A DNA stretch of 64,000 bases, from NCBI RefSeq assembly GCF_017676365.1, contig NZ_JADKMA010000006.1:1-64000 (forward strand). Reading direction: 5' to 3'. The stretch comes from Streptomyces oryzae (GTDB taxonomy: Bacteria > Actinomycetota > Actinomycetes > Streptomycetales > Streptomycetaceae). Positions 52,281-62,565 of this stretch are shown in pieces. Positions within the stretch are counted from its first letter, which is position 1; the number at the start of each line of letters is the position of its first letter. The position numbers and the translations under genes are program-made. Below the pieces are notes generated by a model. It made no database searches and had not been told where the DNA came from. It was given only the letters and a program-made list of their open reading frames with translations.

Positions 52281-54878
52281 TCATCGGGATTCGCCTCTCT
52301 CGTGCTCGCTCCCGGCCGGTCTGTCGGCCCGGGCGCGGCCGGCGCCGGACTCGACCCGGGGCTGGACGCTCGCGGGCTGGGCATCAGGCAGCAGCCGGGT
52401 GTGCCAGCGGCGCAGCCGGGACGCGTTGGTGACGACCGACAGCGAACTGAGCGCCATGGCTGCAGCGGCAAAGATCGGGCTGAGCCGGAGACCCCACAGC
52501 GGGTACAGGGCGCCCGCGGCGAGGGGGACGCCGACGGCGTTGTAGACCAGGGCGAAGAACAGGTTCTGCCGGATGTTGCGCATGGTGGCCCGCGACAGTC
52601 GGATCGCCGTGACCACGCCGCTCAGCGAGCCGGAGATGAGGGTGATGTCGGCTGCTTCGATGGCGACGTCGGTACCGGTACCGATGGCCAGCCCGATGTC
52701 CGCGGCGGCCAGGGCGGGGGCGTCGTTGATGCCGTCACCGACCATGCCGACCGTGCGGCCCTCGTTCTGCAGGCGGTGGATCTCTTCGGCCTTGTGCTCG
52801 GGCAGCACCTCGGCCAGGGCCCGGTCCACGCCCACCTGGGCGGCGATGGCGGCGGCGGTGCGGGCGTTGTCGCCGGTGATGATGATGACGTCGATGCCGA
52901 GGAGCTTGAGGGCGGCGATGGCGGCGACGGATTCGTCCTTGACGGTATCGGCGACCGCCAGCACGCCGGCGGGACGTCCGTCGAAGGCCGCGAGCACGGG
53001 GGTCTTGCCCTCAGCCGAGTACGCGGCCGCCACGGGGACGAGTGCGGTGGTGTCGATGCCGGAGTCGTCGAGGAGCCGGACCGTGCCGACCAGGACGGAG
53101 TGTCCGTCGACGGTGGCCTGGACGCCCTTGCCGGTGACCGAGTCGAATCCGGTCGCGGCGTGCGGGTGAAGGCCGCGGTCGCGGACAGCGGTGACGATGG
53201 CCTGGGCAAGGGGGTGTTCGCTGTCAGCCTCGGCCGCGGCCACCAGCCGCAGGAGTTCGGTGTCGTCGAACTCAGCGGCGGTGTGGACGTCGGTCAGGAC
53301 GGGCTTGCCCTCGGTGACGGTGCCGGTCTTGTCCAGGACCACGGTGTCCAGCTTGTGCGCGGTCTCCAGGGCTTCGGCGGAGCGGATCAGGATGCCGGCC
53401 TGGGCACCCTTGCCGGTGGCGACCATCACCGACAGCGGAGTGGCGAGTCCGAGCGCGCACGGGCAGGCGATGATCAACACCGCGACCGCGGAAACCAGTG
53501 CCAGGGTCAGTGCGGGCGCCGGCCCAAGGGCGAACCAGACGGCGAAGGCGCCGATCGCGATGGCGATCACTGCGGGCACGAAGTACGCCGAGACGGCGTC
53601 GGCGAGCCGCTGGATGGGGGCCTTGGACGCCTGGGCCTGCTGAACGAGTCGGATGATCTGGGCGAGCACCGTGTCGGCGCCGACTTTGGCCGCCCGTACC
53701 CGCAGGGACCCGGTGCCATTGACAGTGGCGCCGATGACAGTGTCCCCCGTGCGCTTGGTGACAGGCATCGGCTCGCCGGTGACCATCGACTCGTCGACCG
53801 CGGACGAACCCGAGACAACCCCGGCGTCGACGGGGATCTTCTCCCCAGGCCGGATGACGATCTCGTCGCCGACCACGACCTCGTCCACAGGGACCTCCAT
53901 CTCGGCACCCTCACGCACCACACGGGCGGTGCGTGCCCGCAGGCCCAGCAGGGCGCGGATCGCCTCGCCGGTGCCGGCCTTCGCCCGGGCCTCCAGCAGC
54001 CGCCCGAGCAGGATCAGGGTGAGGATGACGCCGACGGCTTCGAAGTAGACCTCGCGTACGTCTTCCGGCAGCAGGCCGGGAGCGAGGGTGACCAGCAGGC
54101 TGTAGCCGTAGGCGGCACTCGTACCCAGTGTGATCAGGGAATTCATGTCCGCGGCCCGGTGGCGCAAAGTCAGCCAGCCCGTCACATGGATCGGCCACCC
54201 GGCGTAGAACATCACCGGCGTGATCAGCGCCAGCTGGAACCAGTGGTTCAGCATCCAGCCGGGCACCCAGTCCGCGCCGAACAGTTCGTGCGCCATCACG
54301 GCGAACAGCACGGGGAAGGTGAGCACCGCGCCCGTCAGCACCCTGCGGCCGAGGTCCTTGATCTCCGCCATCCGCTCAGCGACGTCGGCGGCTTCCGCCT
54401 CGGCCGCCGTCCGTTCCTCACCCGCCGACGGCGCCCCACCGACCACAGAAGGAAAGACGGCCGAAGCGCCGTCGCCGTCCTGGGCGGGCGGTGCGGTGCC
54501 TTCCGCGGGTTCGACCAGCAGCGTGCCGTGGATCATGTTCATACCGCAGGCGAAGCCGAAGGAGCCTGGACGGTCAGGGTTCAGCCGGACGGTTGTGCGG
54601 GTATGCGCGGGCAGACCCGCACCGACCTTGAGAGCGGGGAAGACCACGCGGGAGGTGCACTCGCCGGCCTCCTTCCGGTCGAAGACCAGTTCCACCGGCG
54701 TGCCCTGGCGGACCTTGATCACGTCCGGGCTGTATCCGCCCCGTACCGTCACCTCCACCCGCTGTACGCCGCCTTCCAGCCGGGCGGCACCGGCCCGGCG
54801 CGGTCCGAAGAAGTACCGGCCCAGCACGGCGACCAGCACGGCCGACGCCAGGATCACGACGACGTCAACGGCACCCAT
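52281..54878 (-). CDS. copper-translocating P1B-type ATPase with N-terminal cupredoxin domain (865 aa)
   Basis: The protein begins with a membrane anchor ([19 protein letters not shown]), followed by a cupredoxin-like domain (about 35-125: [20 protein letters not shown], and the Cys/Met/His-bearing [16 protein letters not shown]). After a charged linker comes a complete P1B ATPase: [14 protein letters not shown], the metal-channel motif [12 protein letters not shown] near 470, the phosphorylation site [15 protein letters not shown] near 515, the [10 protein letters not shown] histidine motif, [15 protein letters not shown] and [21 protein letters not shown] in the transmembrane helix fits copper export. 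The canonical HMA N-terminal domain (GMTCxxC) is absent. Confidence 0.92.
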   Translation of the reverse strand: MGAVDVVVILASAVLVAVLGRYFFGPRRAGAARLEGGVQRVEVTVRGGYSPDVIKVRQGTPVELVFDRKEAGECTSRVVFPALKVGAGLPAHTRTTVRLNPDRPGSFGFACGMNMIHGTLLVEPAEGTAPPAQDGDGASAVFPSVVGGAPSAGEERTAAEAEAADVAERMAEIKDLGRRVLTGAVLTFPVLFAVMAHELFGADWVPGWMLNHWFQLALITPVMFYAGWPIHVTGWLTLRHRAADMNSLITLGTSAAYGYSLLVTLAPGLLPEDVREVYFEAVGVILTLILLGRLLEARAKAGTGEAIRALLGLRARTARVVREGAEMEVPVDEVVVGDEIVIRPGEKIPVDAGVVSGSSAVDESMVTGEPMPVTKRTGDTVIGATVNGTGSLRVRAAKVGADTVLAQIIRLVQQAQASKAPIQRLADAVSAYFVPAVIAIAIGAFAVWFALGPAPALTLALVSAVAVLIIACPCALGLATPLSVMVATGKGAQAGILIRSAEALETAHKLDTVVLDKTGTVTEGKPVLTDVHTAAEFDDTELLRLVAAAEADSEHPLAQAIVTAVRDRGLHPHAATGFDSVTGKGVQATVDGHSVLVGTVRLLDDSGIDTTALVPVAAAYSAEGKTPVLAAFDGRPAGVLAVADTVKDESVAAIAALKLLGIDVIIITGDNARTAAAIAAQVGVDRALAEVLPEHKAEEIHRLQNEGRTVGMVGDGINDAPALAAADIGLAIGTGTDVAIEAADITLISGSLSGVVTAIRLSRATMRNIRQNLFFALVYNAVGVPLAAGALYPLWGLRLSPIFAAAAMALSSLSVVTNASRLRRWHTRLLPDAQPASVQPRVESGAGRARADRPAGSEHERGESR

Positions 54879-55319
54879 GAGCTTCTCGCCTCCCTTGGCG
54901 GGTCACTCTCCGGCCTGTGCCCGGGTACCCGGCTGGGTGGAGGCTGAACGGCCCGCTGGCCCTGGACCATCCGGCCCCAGACCGGCTTGCCGATCGGTGG
55001 GGTTACCACGCCCGGCCGCAGACCACAGCAGACACGACGATGAACCAAGGAAGACGGGGGCCTGTGCATCACGGAAGCGCACGGCGGGACAGGACGCCCC
55101 CCGACGTGAGGGGCGATCTCCGAGGAGGTGATCACCTCCATTGAGCCACCTAAGCAGCCGAACACACGTACGGGATGCCTGCCGGAGAGCCGACAGGAAC
55201 GGCCCGGCACAGGCCGCCCGAGGACGAGCGGCAAGCCGCCCGTCGCCGTCAGCAGCACCTGCCGTTCTGGCGCGGACCCAAAGGCGGCCCCGCTTCGATC
55301 CAGCGAGAAGAGGCCTTTG
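54879..55319. other. gap without a recognisable gene
   Basis: About 440 bases upstream of the copper ATPase. Frames on both strands are Arg/Pro-rich without domains. The stretch nearest the gene (54880-54920) should hold its promoter; no clear metal-responsive palindrome was identified. Confidence 0.4.
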
Positions 55320-56160
55320 CTATGACCTGACGCTCATCGCCTGCCTCTGGCAGAGGTGTTGAGGTGCCACTACCGTCTCCGCTTTCGCTTGGGGACGCTT
55401 TTCGTGCCGCGCGGTGGCCGCTTGGCGTCCGGGTGGACAGCGCGCTGGAAATCCTCTGCGGGGCGCAAGGACTGCATGCCGGCGCATGGTGCGGCAGCGA
55501 GACGCCCATTGTCGCTGACGATGAGTGGTCGGATGCGCATCGGGTTCTTGCCGGTTGCGAAGGCGTCGATGACGTCCGCAAGAGCGGCCGTGCCAACGTC
55601 GAGGCGGAACCGCTCGACAACGGCTCTGACACGTTCCACGGCGATGCCTGTGTGCCCTGCGATGTCTTCGATGGCGACCGTGGCTGCTCGGCGCCGGGCT
55701 CGAACAAGGACATGAGACTGAACCTGGCGCGTTCCAGCGGCCGGGCGTCCGCCCGGTCCCTGTCCGTAGCAGCCATAGCAATCTGCGCGGCGCCGCCCAC
55801 GGCATTGAGGCGGTCGTTCAGGCCGGCGTGTTGCCGGTGGTGGCATGCGTCGAGGACGGCCAGGGCGTCGGTCGCGTCGAAGCCGAGCTGGGTGTTGAGC
55901 GCCGCGCGGACGCCGGGATTGCCATCCAGGAGCGCCGGATTGGTTTTCTCGACCATCTCCGCGTAGGAGGTTGCGCATCCACAGCTCAGCGCCCCGAATG
56001 AGCAAGGACACAAGCGCAAGCTTGTCGGCCGGGTCAACGGCGGCGAGGGACCGCAGCCGTGCGAGACGAAGGATGTTGCCGGGGGTCGTCCTTCGCCTCC
56101 GAAACGAAGTGGCTCATCTGCTGAAACTCGGCTGCGGGGGTATCGGCCGCCGCTGTCTCA
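55320..56160 (-). pseudogene. unknown protein, frameshifted
   Basis: Reading leftward: AEFQQMSHFVSEAKDDP, then shifted, NILRLARLRSLAAVDPADKL and ALVSLLIRGAELW, shifted again to YAEMVEKTNPALLDGNPGVR and AALNTQLGFDATDALAVLDA, then ATVAIEDIAGHTGIAVERVR and FATGKNPMRIRPLIVSDNG. The blocks read as one helical protein interrupted by at least three frame changes. No family is recognised. A possible helix-turn-helix in IEDIAGHTGIAVERVRAV is only suggestive. Confidence 0.5.
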
Positions 56161-56229
56161 TCCCGGGCGGCGAGAGCAACCAACGCCAGCGCGACCGCGC
56201 CCGTCAGCTGCGCGCGGTCGGGGAGGATA

Positions 56230-56640
56230 TGTCGGTCCCACCTGACCCCGGACGCAACGGGAGCCCGCGAGGCTCACAAATGCGCACAGGCACGATGAGG
56301 TCCCAGGGCAGCAGACCTGGTGACGTGGCCGGCGACAAGGCGTACTCCTCTCGCGCCAACCGCGCCCACCTGCCGAGACGGAAGATCAAGGCTGTGGTCC
56401 CAGACAAGGCGGATCAGGCGGCCAACCAGACGAAGAAGGGCGAGGGGCGGGCATCCGGTTTCGCACGACGCCGAGTTGTACAAGAAGCGCAACGCCGGGG
56501 AGCGGTGCATCAACAAGACCAAGGACTGGAGGCGGCCGGCCATGCGTTTCGACATAGGCCCGACAGCTACATGGCGGAGCTTGAGCTGCGCGGCGCATTC
56601 ATCTGATTGCGCAGCCTCCACCGACGAACGAGATATCTCA
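56230..56640 (+). pseudogene. IS5-family transposase fragment
   Basis: One frame gives DVAGDKAYSSRANRAHLPRR and KIKAVVPDKADQAANQTKKG, and another ELYKKRNAGERCINKTKDWR and RPAMRFDIGPTATWRSLSC. These match the third strand of the DDE core, the lysine-rich loop and the catalytic glutamate helix (NTVERCINRIKEWRG) of IS5-group transposases. The N-terminal half is lost and the frame shifts near 56455. Confidence 0.75.
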
Positions 56641-56707
56641 TGACCGGCGGTAGCCAATATGGCAACCACCTCCCGTTGCTGCCCCCGTGTCGCTGGCGTC
56701 GCCCCAC

Positions 56708-57304
56708 TCAGCGAAGACCGCGCTTCTCGCGTTCGGCTTCGATCAGCTCCTCCATGAGTTCCTCCGGGTCCACCGTGTACTCGGTGTCATCGAGGGCGTC
56801 GTAGTCCTGAGTGCTCAGCGGCAGGCCGAGCACGGCGAGTTCGGCGGCAAGTTGTGTGAATGCGATTCGCTCGTCAGGCTCGTCCTGGTAGCTTGCCTGC
56901 GCGGCGGCGGCCCCCTCGGTCAGGGTGAGGCCGACCAGGCCCCAGAAGGTGCACTCGGTGTCCAGCTCTATGAGGTGCCAGGCACGGTCCCCGGGTTCGT
57001 CGGGGTGCAGCCAGTAGCCGATCCACCCCTTTCCGCCCTTCGCCACGAGCTTGACGTACTTGGCCATCTCCGCGATCCCGGCGTCGACGGCCTGCGACTC
57101 CGGGTCCGCGAGTTCCTTCTCGCTCCGATAGCTGGTGTCCAGGAGCGGGTGAACCTCTCCCGCCTCGAAGAAGTCCAGGTCGAGAAGGTGGGCGAAGTCG
57201 CTGCGGCCTTCCCACTGCGCCACCAGCAGCACGCGCAGATCGTCGGGTACTGGACGGCCGTCCAGCCGCTCGCGGGAGAACTCGGCCAGCCGTTCCTCGT
57301 ACAT
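56708..57304 (-). CDS. hypothetical protein (198 aa)
   Basis: Intact frame with strong codon bias; the ATG at 57304 has GGAGAGGG upstream, while a longer in-frame start at 57376 lacks support. The sequence opens MYEERLAEFSRERLDG, continues with VAQWEGRSDFAHLLDLDFFE, a conserved-looking YVKLVAKGGKGWIGYWLHPD and LIELDTECTFWGLVGLTLTE, and ends in a helical, acidic tail. The G-W-I-G-Y-W-x-H pattern resembles SUKH/SMI1-like proteins, which are often toxin immunity factors, but this is only a hint. It stands alone between IS debris and the meta-cleavage operon. Confidence 0.7.
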   Translation of the reverse strand: MYEERLAEFSRERLDGRPVPDDLRVLLVAQWEGRSDFAHLLDLDFFEAGEVHPLLDTSYRSEKELADPESQAVDAGIAEMAKYVKLVAKGGKGWIGYWLHPDEPGDRAWHLIELDTECTFWGLVGLTLTEGAAAAQASYQDEPDERIAFTQLAAELAVLGLPLSTQDYDALDDTEYTVDPEELMEELIEAEREKRGLR

Positions 57305-57409
57305 ACGCCCTCTCCAGAGGTCGAAGCAAGATCCTCGCGCCAACTTAACAGCGGAGTCTGACAGGAGGTTGAGCATGCGGGCGGCGGGTGTCCGTTGGAC
57401 CAGGTGGGC

Positions 57410-58252
57410 TCAGTGCGTGGGAAGCACTTCCAGGGCGGCGGATGCTTTCATGAACGCCTGGGTGGCCATCTCGTCGACGGGGAGGTCCCGGTAGCCGGGG
57501 TAGTTGACCTCGACGCAGTAGGGGCCGCGGAAGCCGCGTTCGTGCAGGCCCAGCAGCAGGTCCCTGACGTCCAGTTCGCCGTCGCCCGGCAACAGGCGGC
57601 CGCGTCGTGCCTCGGCCAGGAAGTCGTCATGCACGAGGCGGCCGTCGTTGAGTTGGACGGCGGTGATGCGGTCCGAGGGTAGGCCGGTGAGGTCGGCGAG
57701 GGTCGAGCGGCTGTTGTAGAAGTGCCAGACGTCGATCATCAGTCCGGCATTGGGGGCACCCGATGCCTCCAGCACCGCGCGCGCGGTGGCCACGTCCTTC
57801 AGACCGGACCAGGGGAAAGCCTCGACCGCGACGTGCAGACCGCGTTCGGCGACGGCATCACAGATCGCACGAAGCCGGGCGCCCGCGGCGGTGACGTCGA
57901 GTTCGTCGCCGGTGAACTCGCCCGCTGTGACGTGATGGGGGCGGAAGGCGTGCCCGAGAGCGTCGACGGTGGCGAGGTCACCTTCTTCGGGGTCCGCCGT
58001 GGCCCAGCCGCCGAGGAACTCGATTTCGCGCAGGGCAAGTCCGTGTGTGCCGAGCAGCGTGCGTACGGACTCGTCGCTCGCGCCGGCTGCTCGCATCCGC
58101 TGGTAGTCGTCGATGTGCAGGCCGATGCCTGTGAAGCCGGCCGCGGCCGCCGCGCGGCAACGCTCGGCGAACGGCACGCGGGCCGGCTGCGCGAATCCGG
58201 CGCCGGAGAGGGTCACGAAGCTCGCGGTGAGTTCGGGGAGTGCGGGAGTCAT
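57410..58252 (-). CDS. xylose-isomerase-like TIM-barrel protein (280 aa)
   Basis: A sugar phosphate isomerase/epimerase-fold protein. FTGIGLHIDDYQRMRAAG near 40, HVAVEAFPWSGLKDVATARA near 140 (the E-x-x-P metal-binding strand), AGLMIDVWHFYNSRSTLADL near 170, QLNDGRLVHDDFLAEARR near 200 and FRGPYCVEVNYPGYRD near 245 supply the expected Glu/Asp/His metal ligands. Members of this superfamily also include inositol and dihydroxyacid-processing enzymes, so the reaction is open. It is the last gene of the meta-cleavage operon, overlapping the dioxygenase gene by ATGA. Confidence 0.85.
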   Translation of the reverse strand: MTPALPELTASFVTLSGAGFAQPARVPFAERCRAAAAAGFTGIGLHIDDYQRMRAAGASDESVRTLLGTHGLALREIEFLGGWATADPEEGDLATVDALGHAFRPHHVTAGEFTGDELDVTAAGARLRAICDAVAERGLHVAVEAFPWSGLKDVATARAVLEASGAPNAGLMIDVWHFYNSRSTLADLTGLPSDRITAVQLNDGRLVHDDFLAEARRGRLLPGDGELDVRDLLLGLHERGFRGPYCVEVNYPGYRDLPVDEMATQAFMKASAALEVLPTH

Positions 58253-59205
58253 GGCAGCGTCGGGGTGGCGTGGGAGTGGAAGCTGTCGGGCACATCGAGG
58301 CCCCAAGCGGTGGAGCGGCCTTGGCCCTCGGTGGTCCAGGTGACCGGTTCCCAGTCGGGAGCGAAGATGTGGAAGCCGCCGGCGAACACCTCGATGCGGT
58401 TGCCGCCTGGTTCCAGGACGTAGAGGAAGAAGCCCTGGGTGCGCGAGTGTTTGGCCGGGCCGAACTCGATCCGGGTGCCCAGCTCGCAGAAGATGTCGGC
58501 GGCGCGGAGCACGTCCTCGCGGTTCTCGACGGCGTACGCGAGGTGGTGCAGCCGCCCGGTGGCCCCGGGAACCGGCTCGCGGGTGATGGCGAGGTCGTGG
58601 GCCTTGTTCATCAGGCTGAGCCAGGCGCCCGCCTCGGGCCGGCCGGGTGGGATCAGGTGTTCGCGAAGCTTGAAGCCCAGCGTCTCGCACATGAACTCAC
58701 GCGTGGCGGGCACGTCCTGCGCCAGGACGTTGATGTGGTCGATCCGCGCAGCGCCGACACCGGCGGAGACGGAGGACTGGGGCTGATTGGGCAGGTACGA
58801 CGCCTTGCCCTCAGGAGCGCGGTACTTCTCGGTCTCGTAGTAGAGCTCCATGCGCTGGCCACTCGGGGCGATGAAGGAGTACGCCTTGCCGTGCCCGAAG
58901 TCCCCGTCGGTCCATCCCCCCTCGATGCCGCGTTCCTCCAGGGCCGCGACCCGGCGTGTCAGGGCCTGCGGGCTCACCGTGCGCCAGGCGACATGACCGA
59001 GTCCGGCGCGGTCGGCCGCGGTCAGTTTCAGGGTCGTCAGGTCGTGGTCGCCCCATGCGCGCAGATAGGCGCTGCCGCCGGACTCATGCACCAAGTGCAG
59101 GCCGTAGACCTCGGTGAAGAAGGCCAGGCTCTGGTCGTACACGGGGGTCAGCAGCTCGGCGTGGCCGAGGTGGGCGAGCTCGTAGAGCGGCTCGGTCGTT
59201 GTCAC
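58249..59205 (-). CDS. VOC-family extradiol ring-cleavage dioxygenase (318 aa)
   Basis: Two VOC domains. The second holds the metal triad: His in ARIDHINVLAQDV (near 154), His in TGRLHHLAYAVE (near 219) and Glu in EPGGNRIEVFAGG (near 270), the order of catechol 2,3-dioxygenase-type enzymes. The N-terminal domain starts LAHLGHAELLTPVYDQSLAF. It should open a catechol ring meta to the hydroxyls, using Fe(II) and O2. It is the only dioxygenase seen in the operon. Start and stop overlap the neighbours by four bases each. Confidence 0.9.
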   Translation of the reverse strand: MTTTEPLYELAHLGHAELLTPVYDQSLAFFTEVYGLHLVHESGGSAYLRAWGDHDLTTLKLTAADRAGLGHVAWRTVSPQALTRRVAALEERGIEGGWTDGDFGHGKAYSFIAPSGQRMELYYETEKYRAPEGKASYLPNQPQSSVSAGVGAARIDHINVLAQDVPATREFMCETLGFKLREHLIPPGRPEAGAWLSLMNKAHDLAITREPVPGATGRLHHLAYAVENREDVLRAADIFCELGTRIEFGPAKHSRTQGFFLYVLEPGGNRIEVFAGGFHIFAPDWEPVTWTTEGQGRSTAWGLDVPDSFHSHATPTLP

Positions 59206-59618
59206 TGCTTCTCGCCTTCTTTCGCCTTCTTCTCCGCCTTCTTTTCCAGCTCCGCGATGTCGGCGAGGACCTGGGGGCCGCGATTGATCGCGGAGTATCC
59301 GGTGAACAGGAACGCCAGGTCGATGACGGCGCGCAGTTCGTCCCAGCCGGCACCGGCTCGTAGTGCGGCGAGGCCGTGCAGCTTGGCGGCGTCGCTGAGT
59401 TTGGCGTGCAGGATGCCGAAGAGCACGAGCTGGACGGTCTTCTGGTCCAGCGCCTCCGGATACATGACCATATTGCGCAGGCGCTCCTGCGCGAGCAGGA
59501 GTTCCGGATCGGTCTGCTCCGACGCCTCGAACCGGGCGGCCACCCGTGGGGGGACGAAGCCCAGCATCCGCTCGTAGGTCGCGCGGTAGTCCTCGGGGCT
59601 CTCCGGTCGGTCAGTCAT
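59202..59618 (-). CDS. carboxymuconolactone-decarboxylase-like protein (138 aa)
   Basis: An alpha-helical CMD/AhpD-fold protein: PEDYRATYERMLGFVPPRVA, PELLLAQERLRNMVMYPEAL, then KTVQLVLFGILHAKLSDAAK and LHGLAALRAGAGWDELRAVI, where AhpD enzymes would have a CxxC but this one has no cysteine. It therefore belongs to the decarboxylase side of the family, role in this operon unknown. Its Lys/Glu-rich C-terminus (KKAEKKAKEGEK) is unusual. Coupled to the dioxygenase by ATGA and overlapping the tautomerase by eight bases. Confidence 0.8.
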   Translation of the reverse strand: MTDRPESPEDYRATYERMLGFVPPRVAARFEASEQTDPELLLAQERLRNMVMYPEALDQKTVQLVLFGILHAKLSDAAKLHGLAALRAGAGWDELRAVIDLAFLFTGYSAINRGPQVLADIAELEKKAEKKAKEGEKQ

Positions 59619-59811
59619 GGGATGCCTCCTGTTCGGCCTTGGTCACGTCCCCCACCGCCCAGTGCTCCGGAGGGATTTCGCGTACGAGGACACGGATGGC
59701 CGTGTCGGGGGCGTCCAGGGAATCCCGTACGGCGGCGTGCACCCGGTGGATGAGGTCGCGGATCTTCTCCGGGGGGCGTCCGGCGACAACGCTGATCTCG
59801 ACGAGTGGCAT
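59611..59811 (-). CDS. 4-oxalocrotonate tautomerase-family protein (66 aa)
   Basis: A short protein beginning MPLVEISVVAGRPPEKIRDL, so after removal of Met the N-terminal proline, the catalytic base of the family, is exposed. A conserved arginine follows further on (EKIRDLIHRVHAAVR). The length of about 66 residues is right for 4-oxalocrotonate tautomerases, which interconvert the keto-enol forms of 2-hydroxymuconate. The gene is two bases from the decarboxylase gene and overlaps the CMD-like gene by eight bases. Confidence 0.88.
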   Translation of the reverse strand: MPLVEISVVAGRPPEKIRDLIHRVHAAVRDSLDAPDTAIRVLVREIPPEHWAVGDVTKAEQEASHD

Positions 59812-59813
59812 CT

Positions 59814-60605
59814 TCAGGCTCCTGTCATGCGCAGCGTGCCGAGGTGGGTGAACTCGGCGCTGATCTCCCGTCCTGGCTCGACGAAGACTGCGTCGGTGAG
59901 GCCACCGGTGAGCACGATCCAGCCGGGCTCGATGGCGATGCCGCGCGCCCCGAGGGAGTTCGCCGCCAGCGCGAGCGCCTCGGCGGGGTGGCCCTGTACG
60001 GCGGCGCCGGTCGCGGAGTGGGTGATCTCGCCGTCGATGCCGAGCAGGCATGCCTCCAGCGCGAGGTCGAGTCCCTGTGCCGGGAGGCCGTTGCCGCCGA
60101 CGACGAAGCGGGAGGAGGAGGCGTTGTCGGCGACCACGTCGGGGAGGGTGAACGCGAAGTCGGTGTAGCGGCTGTCGATGATCTCGAAGCCGGGGTGCAC
60201 ACTGCTGACGGCGGCAAGCGCGGTCGCGGCGGTCACGCCGGGACCGGCCAGCCGCTCGCCCATGACGAAGACGATCTCCGGCTCGGCGCGCGGGTGGATG
60301 AGCTCACCGACGGGCACCGGTGTGCCTTCCGGAAGCACCATCGCATCGGTGAGCCATGCGGTGAGCGGGGAGTCGATGCCCATCCGCTGCTGCTTGGCGC
60401 GGGAGGTGAGACCGAGTTTGACGCCGACGAGCTGCTCGCCGGAATCGAGCTTGCGCCGCAGCAGCGCGTCCTGCACCTGGTAAGCGGTGGGCAGGTCGAG
60501 GCCGGGCCATGCGTCGGTGATGCGGCCACCGTCCCGGCGGTCCGCCTCCCGGCTCAGCAGCTCGGTCACCGCGCGGTCGATCGTCCAGTCGGTCAGACCG
60601 GTCAT
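59814..60605 (-). CDS. 2-oxo-3-hexenedioate (4-oxalocrotonate) decarboxylase (263 aa)
   Basis: A hydratase/decarboxylase fold: [20 protein letters not shown] near 58, [20 protein letters not shown] near 105, [20 protein letters not shown] near 138, and [15 protein letters not shown], then [20 protein letters not shown] at the end. The E-x-E/E-I-D-S magnesium-binding motifs are present. With a tautomerase next to it, the decarboxylase assignment is favoured over hydratase; a separate hydratase gene lies at 62.6-63.4 kb. Overlaps the aldolase start by ATGA. Confidence 0.88.
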   Translation of the reverse strand: MTGLTDWTIDRAVTELLSREADRRDGGRITDAWPGLDLPTAYQVQDALLRRKLDSGEQLVGVKLGLTSRAKQQRMGIDSPLTAWLTDAMVLPEGTPVPVGELIHPRAEPEIVFVMGERLAGPGVTAATALAAVSSVHPGFEIIDSRYTDFAFTLPDVVADNASSSRFVVGGNGLPAQGLDLALEACLLGIDGEITHSATGAAVQGHPAEALALAANSLGARGIAIEPGWIVLTGGLTDAVFVEPGREISAEFTHLGTLRMTGA

Positions 60606-61657
60606 TGGGGCACACCTTCCAGGGGCGTGGCAGGGACCGTGGCGCGCGACGACAGGCCGATCGCCACATCGATGATCATGTCTTCCTGGCCGCCGACGTA
60701 TCCGGCTTCGCCGACCGCCCGCAGGATGGCGTGCGCCGGTACGCCGTAACGCTCGGCGGCGCTCTGCGCGTGCAGCAGGAATGAAGAGTAGACGCCGTAC
60801 CGCCCCTGCTCGATGGCCGGACGGTCCGCGACGGGCAGCCGTGGCACCAGCGGGGTGAGGACCTCGTGCGCGGCGCGCAGTACGCCGTCCACGTCCAGGC
60901 CCGTGGGGATCGCCAGCCGGTCGAAGACGGTGGCCAGCAGCTCCGTCGGTGCGTTGCCCGCCCCGGCGCCGAGCGCGCACAGGCTGCCGTCGATCTGGCG
61001 GGCTCCGGCCTGGTAGGCGGCGATCGAGTTGGCGATGCCGAGCGAGAGGTTCTGGTGGCCGTGGAAGCCGACCTCCGCGTCCGCGCCGAGCTCGGCGACC
61101 AGCGCCGAGACGCGGTCGGTCACGTCGGTGGGCAGCAGCCATCCCGCGGAGTCGACCACGTACACGCACTGGCAACCGGCGTCGGCCATGATCCTGGCCT
61201 GCCCGGCCAGCGCCTCGGGCCCGATCCGGTGCGAGAGCATCAGGAAACCAACGGTCTCCAGGTCCAGTTGGCGAGCGGCCTGGAAGTGCTGCACGGAGAC
61301 GTCGGCCTCAGTGGCGTGGGTCGCCACCCGTACGATCCCGGCCCCCGCGTCCCGGGCACGGTGCAGGTCCACGACCGTGCCCAGGCCGGGCAGCAGCAGG
61401 ACAGCGATGCGCGCGTCACGGGCCTCGTCCACCGCCGCCTCGACCAGCTCGATCTCATCGGTGTGTGAGAAGCCGTAGTTGAAGGACGACCCGGCGAGGC
61501 CGTCGCCATGGGTGACCTCGATGACCCGCACTCCAGCGTCGTCGAGGGCACGGGTCACGGCCCGCACTTGTTCGACCGTGAACTGGTGGGCCACCGCGTG
61601 GCTCCCGTCGCGCAGGGTGGTGTCGGTGATGCGTACCGCCGGTGTGGTCGTGCTCAT
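60602..61657 (-). CDS. 4-hydroxy-2-oxovalerate aldolase (351 aa)
   Basis: A DRE-TIM metallolyase: [20 protein letters not shown] at the start, with the D-x-R-D and metal ligands, then [40 protein letters not shown] and [20 protein letters not shown] near 205 (His ligands), followed by [20 protein letters not shown]. This is the DmpG/MhpE pattern, cleaving 4-hydroxy-2-oxoacids to pyruvate and an aldehyde. The start at 61657 overlaps the acetaldehyde dehydrogenase stop (ATGA), which fits the known channelling complex. Confidence 0.93.
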   Translation of the reverse strand: MSTTTPAVRITDTTLRDGSHAVAHQFTVEQVRAVTRALDDAGVRVIEVTHGDGLAGSSFNYGFSHTDEIELVEAAVDEARDARIAVLLLPGLGTVVDLHRARDAGAGIVRVATHATEADVSVQHFQAARQLDLETVGFLMLSHRIGPEALAGQARIMADAGCQCVYVVDSAGWLLPTDVTDRVSALVAELGADAEVGFHGHQNLSLGIANSIAAYQAGARQIDGSLCALGAGAGNAPTELLATVFDRLAIPTGLDVDGVLRAAHEVLTPLVPRLPVADRPAIEQGRYGVYSSFLLHAQSAAERYGVPAHAILRAVGEAGYVGGQEDMIIDVAIGLSSRATVPATPLEGVPQ

Positions 61658-62565
61658 GGCGTCATGACTCCCTGTCGCAGCGTGATCAGCTCGCCGACGC
61701 GGACGGCGGCGGCGGTCATGATGTCGAGGTTGCCTGCCCACGGCGGCAGGTAGTCGCCGTTGCCGCGCACCTCCAGGAAGACCGCCACCCTGGCCCGTCC
61801 CTGCCAGCCGGGGCGCGGGTCGTCGTACTGCGGCTCGGCGCGCAGCGTGTAACCGGGGACGTAGACCTGCACTTCAGCGACCGTTTGGTGGATGGATGCG
61901 GTGATCGCGTCACGGTCGGCGTCCGCCGGGATGGCGCAATAGACCGTGTCGCGCATGATCATCGGAGGGTCGACCGGGTTCAGGATGATGACCGCCTTGC
62001 CTCGCTCGGCGCCGCCCACGGCCTCGATCGCGTGTGCGGTGGTCTCGGTGAACTCGTCGATGTTGGCGCGGGTGCCGGGCCCGGCGGACCGGGACGCGAT
62101 CGAGGCGACGATCTCGGCGTACGCGACGGGTACGACCCGGGACACGGCCGCGACGACCGGGATGGTGGCCTGCCCACCGCAGGTGATCATGTTGACGTTC
62201 GGGGCGGCCGCATGCTCGGTCAGGTTCACCACGGGGCAGACGAAGGGTCCGGTCGCGGCGGGGGTCAGATCGATGGCCGTGATCCCGGCCTCCGCATAGC
62301 GGGGGGCGTTCGCCAGATGCGCCCTGGCGGAGGTGGCCTCGAACACCAGGTCAGGCAGGTGCGGCTGGGCCAGGAGCCAGTCCACGCCTCCGGCGCTCGC
62401 TTCCAGCCCCGCGCGGGCCGCCCGGGCCAGGCCGTCCGAATCGGGGTCAACCCCGACCATGTACGTGACGTCGATGTGGTCGTTGCGCAGCAGCTTGACC
62501 ATCAGGTCTGTGCCGATGTTGCCCGGTCCGACAATGGCCGCGGTGGCGGTCGTTCGGGGGGTCAT
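61654..62565 (-). CDS. acetaldehyde dehydrogenase (acetylating) (303 aa)
   Basis: The NAD-binding N-terminus reads [20 protein letters not shown], and the catalytic cysteine lies in [19 protein letters not shown] near 130. The C-terminus has [20 protein letters not shown]. This is the DmpF/MhpF type, turning acetaldehyde or propanal from the aldolase into acyl-CoA. Start and stop both overlap neighbouring genes by four bases. Together with the aldolase it closes the lower meta pathway. Confidence 0.93.
   Translation of the reverse strand: MTPRTTATAAIVGPGNIGTDLMVKLLRNDHIDVTYMVGVDPDSDGLARAARAGLEASAGGVDWLLAQPHLPDLVFEATSARAHLANAPRYAEAGITAIDLTPAATGPFVCPVVNLTEHAAAPNVNMITCGGQATIPVVAAVSRVVPVAYAEIVASIASRSAGPGTRANIDEFTETTAHAIEAVGGAERGKAVIILNPVDPPMIMRDTVYCAIPADADRDAITASIHQTVAEVQVYVPGYTLRAEPQYDDPRPGWQGRARVAVFLEVRGNGDYLPPWAGNLDIMTAAAVRVGELITLRQGVMTP

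Noticed and set aside
52302-54947. An 881-codon rightward open frame opposite the copper ATPase
   Set aside because: It mirrors the ATPase gene and shows only low-complexity Gly/Asp-rich sequence; the ATPase has all expected motifs.
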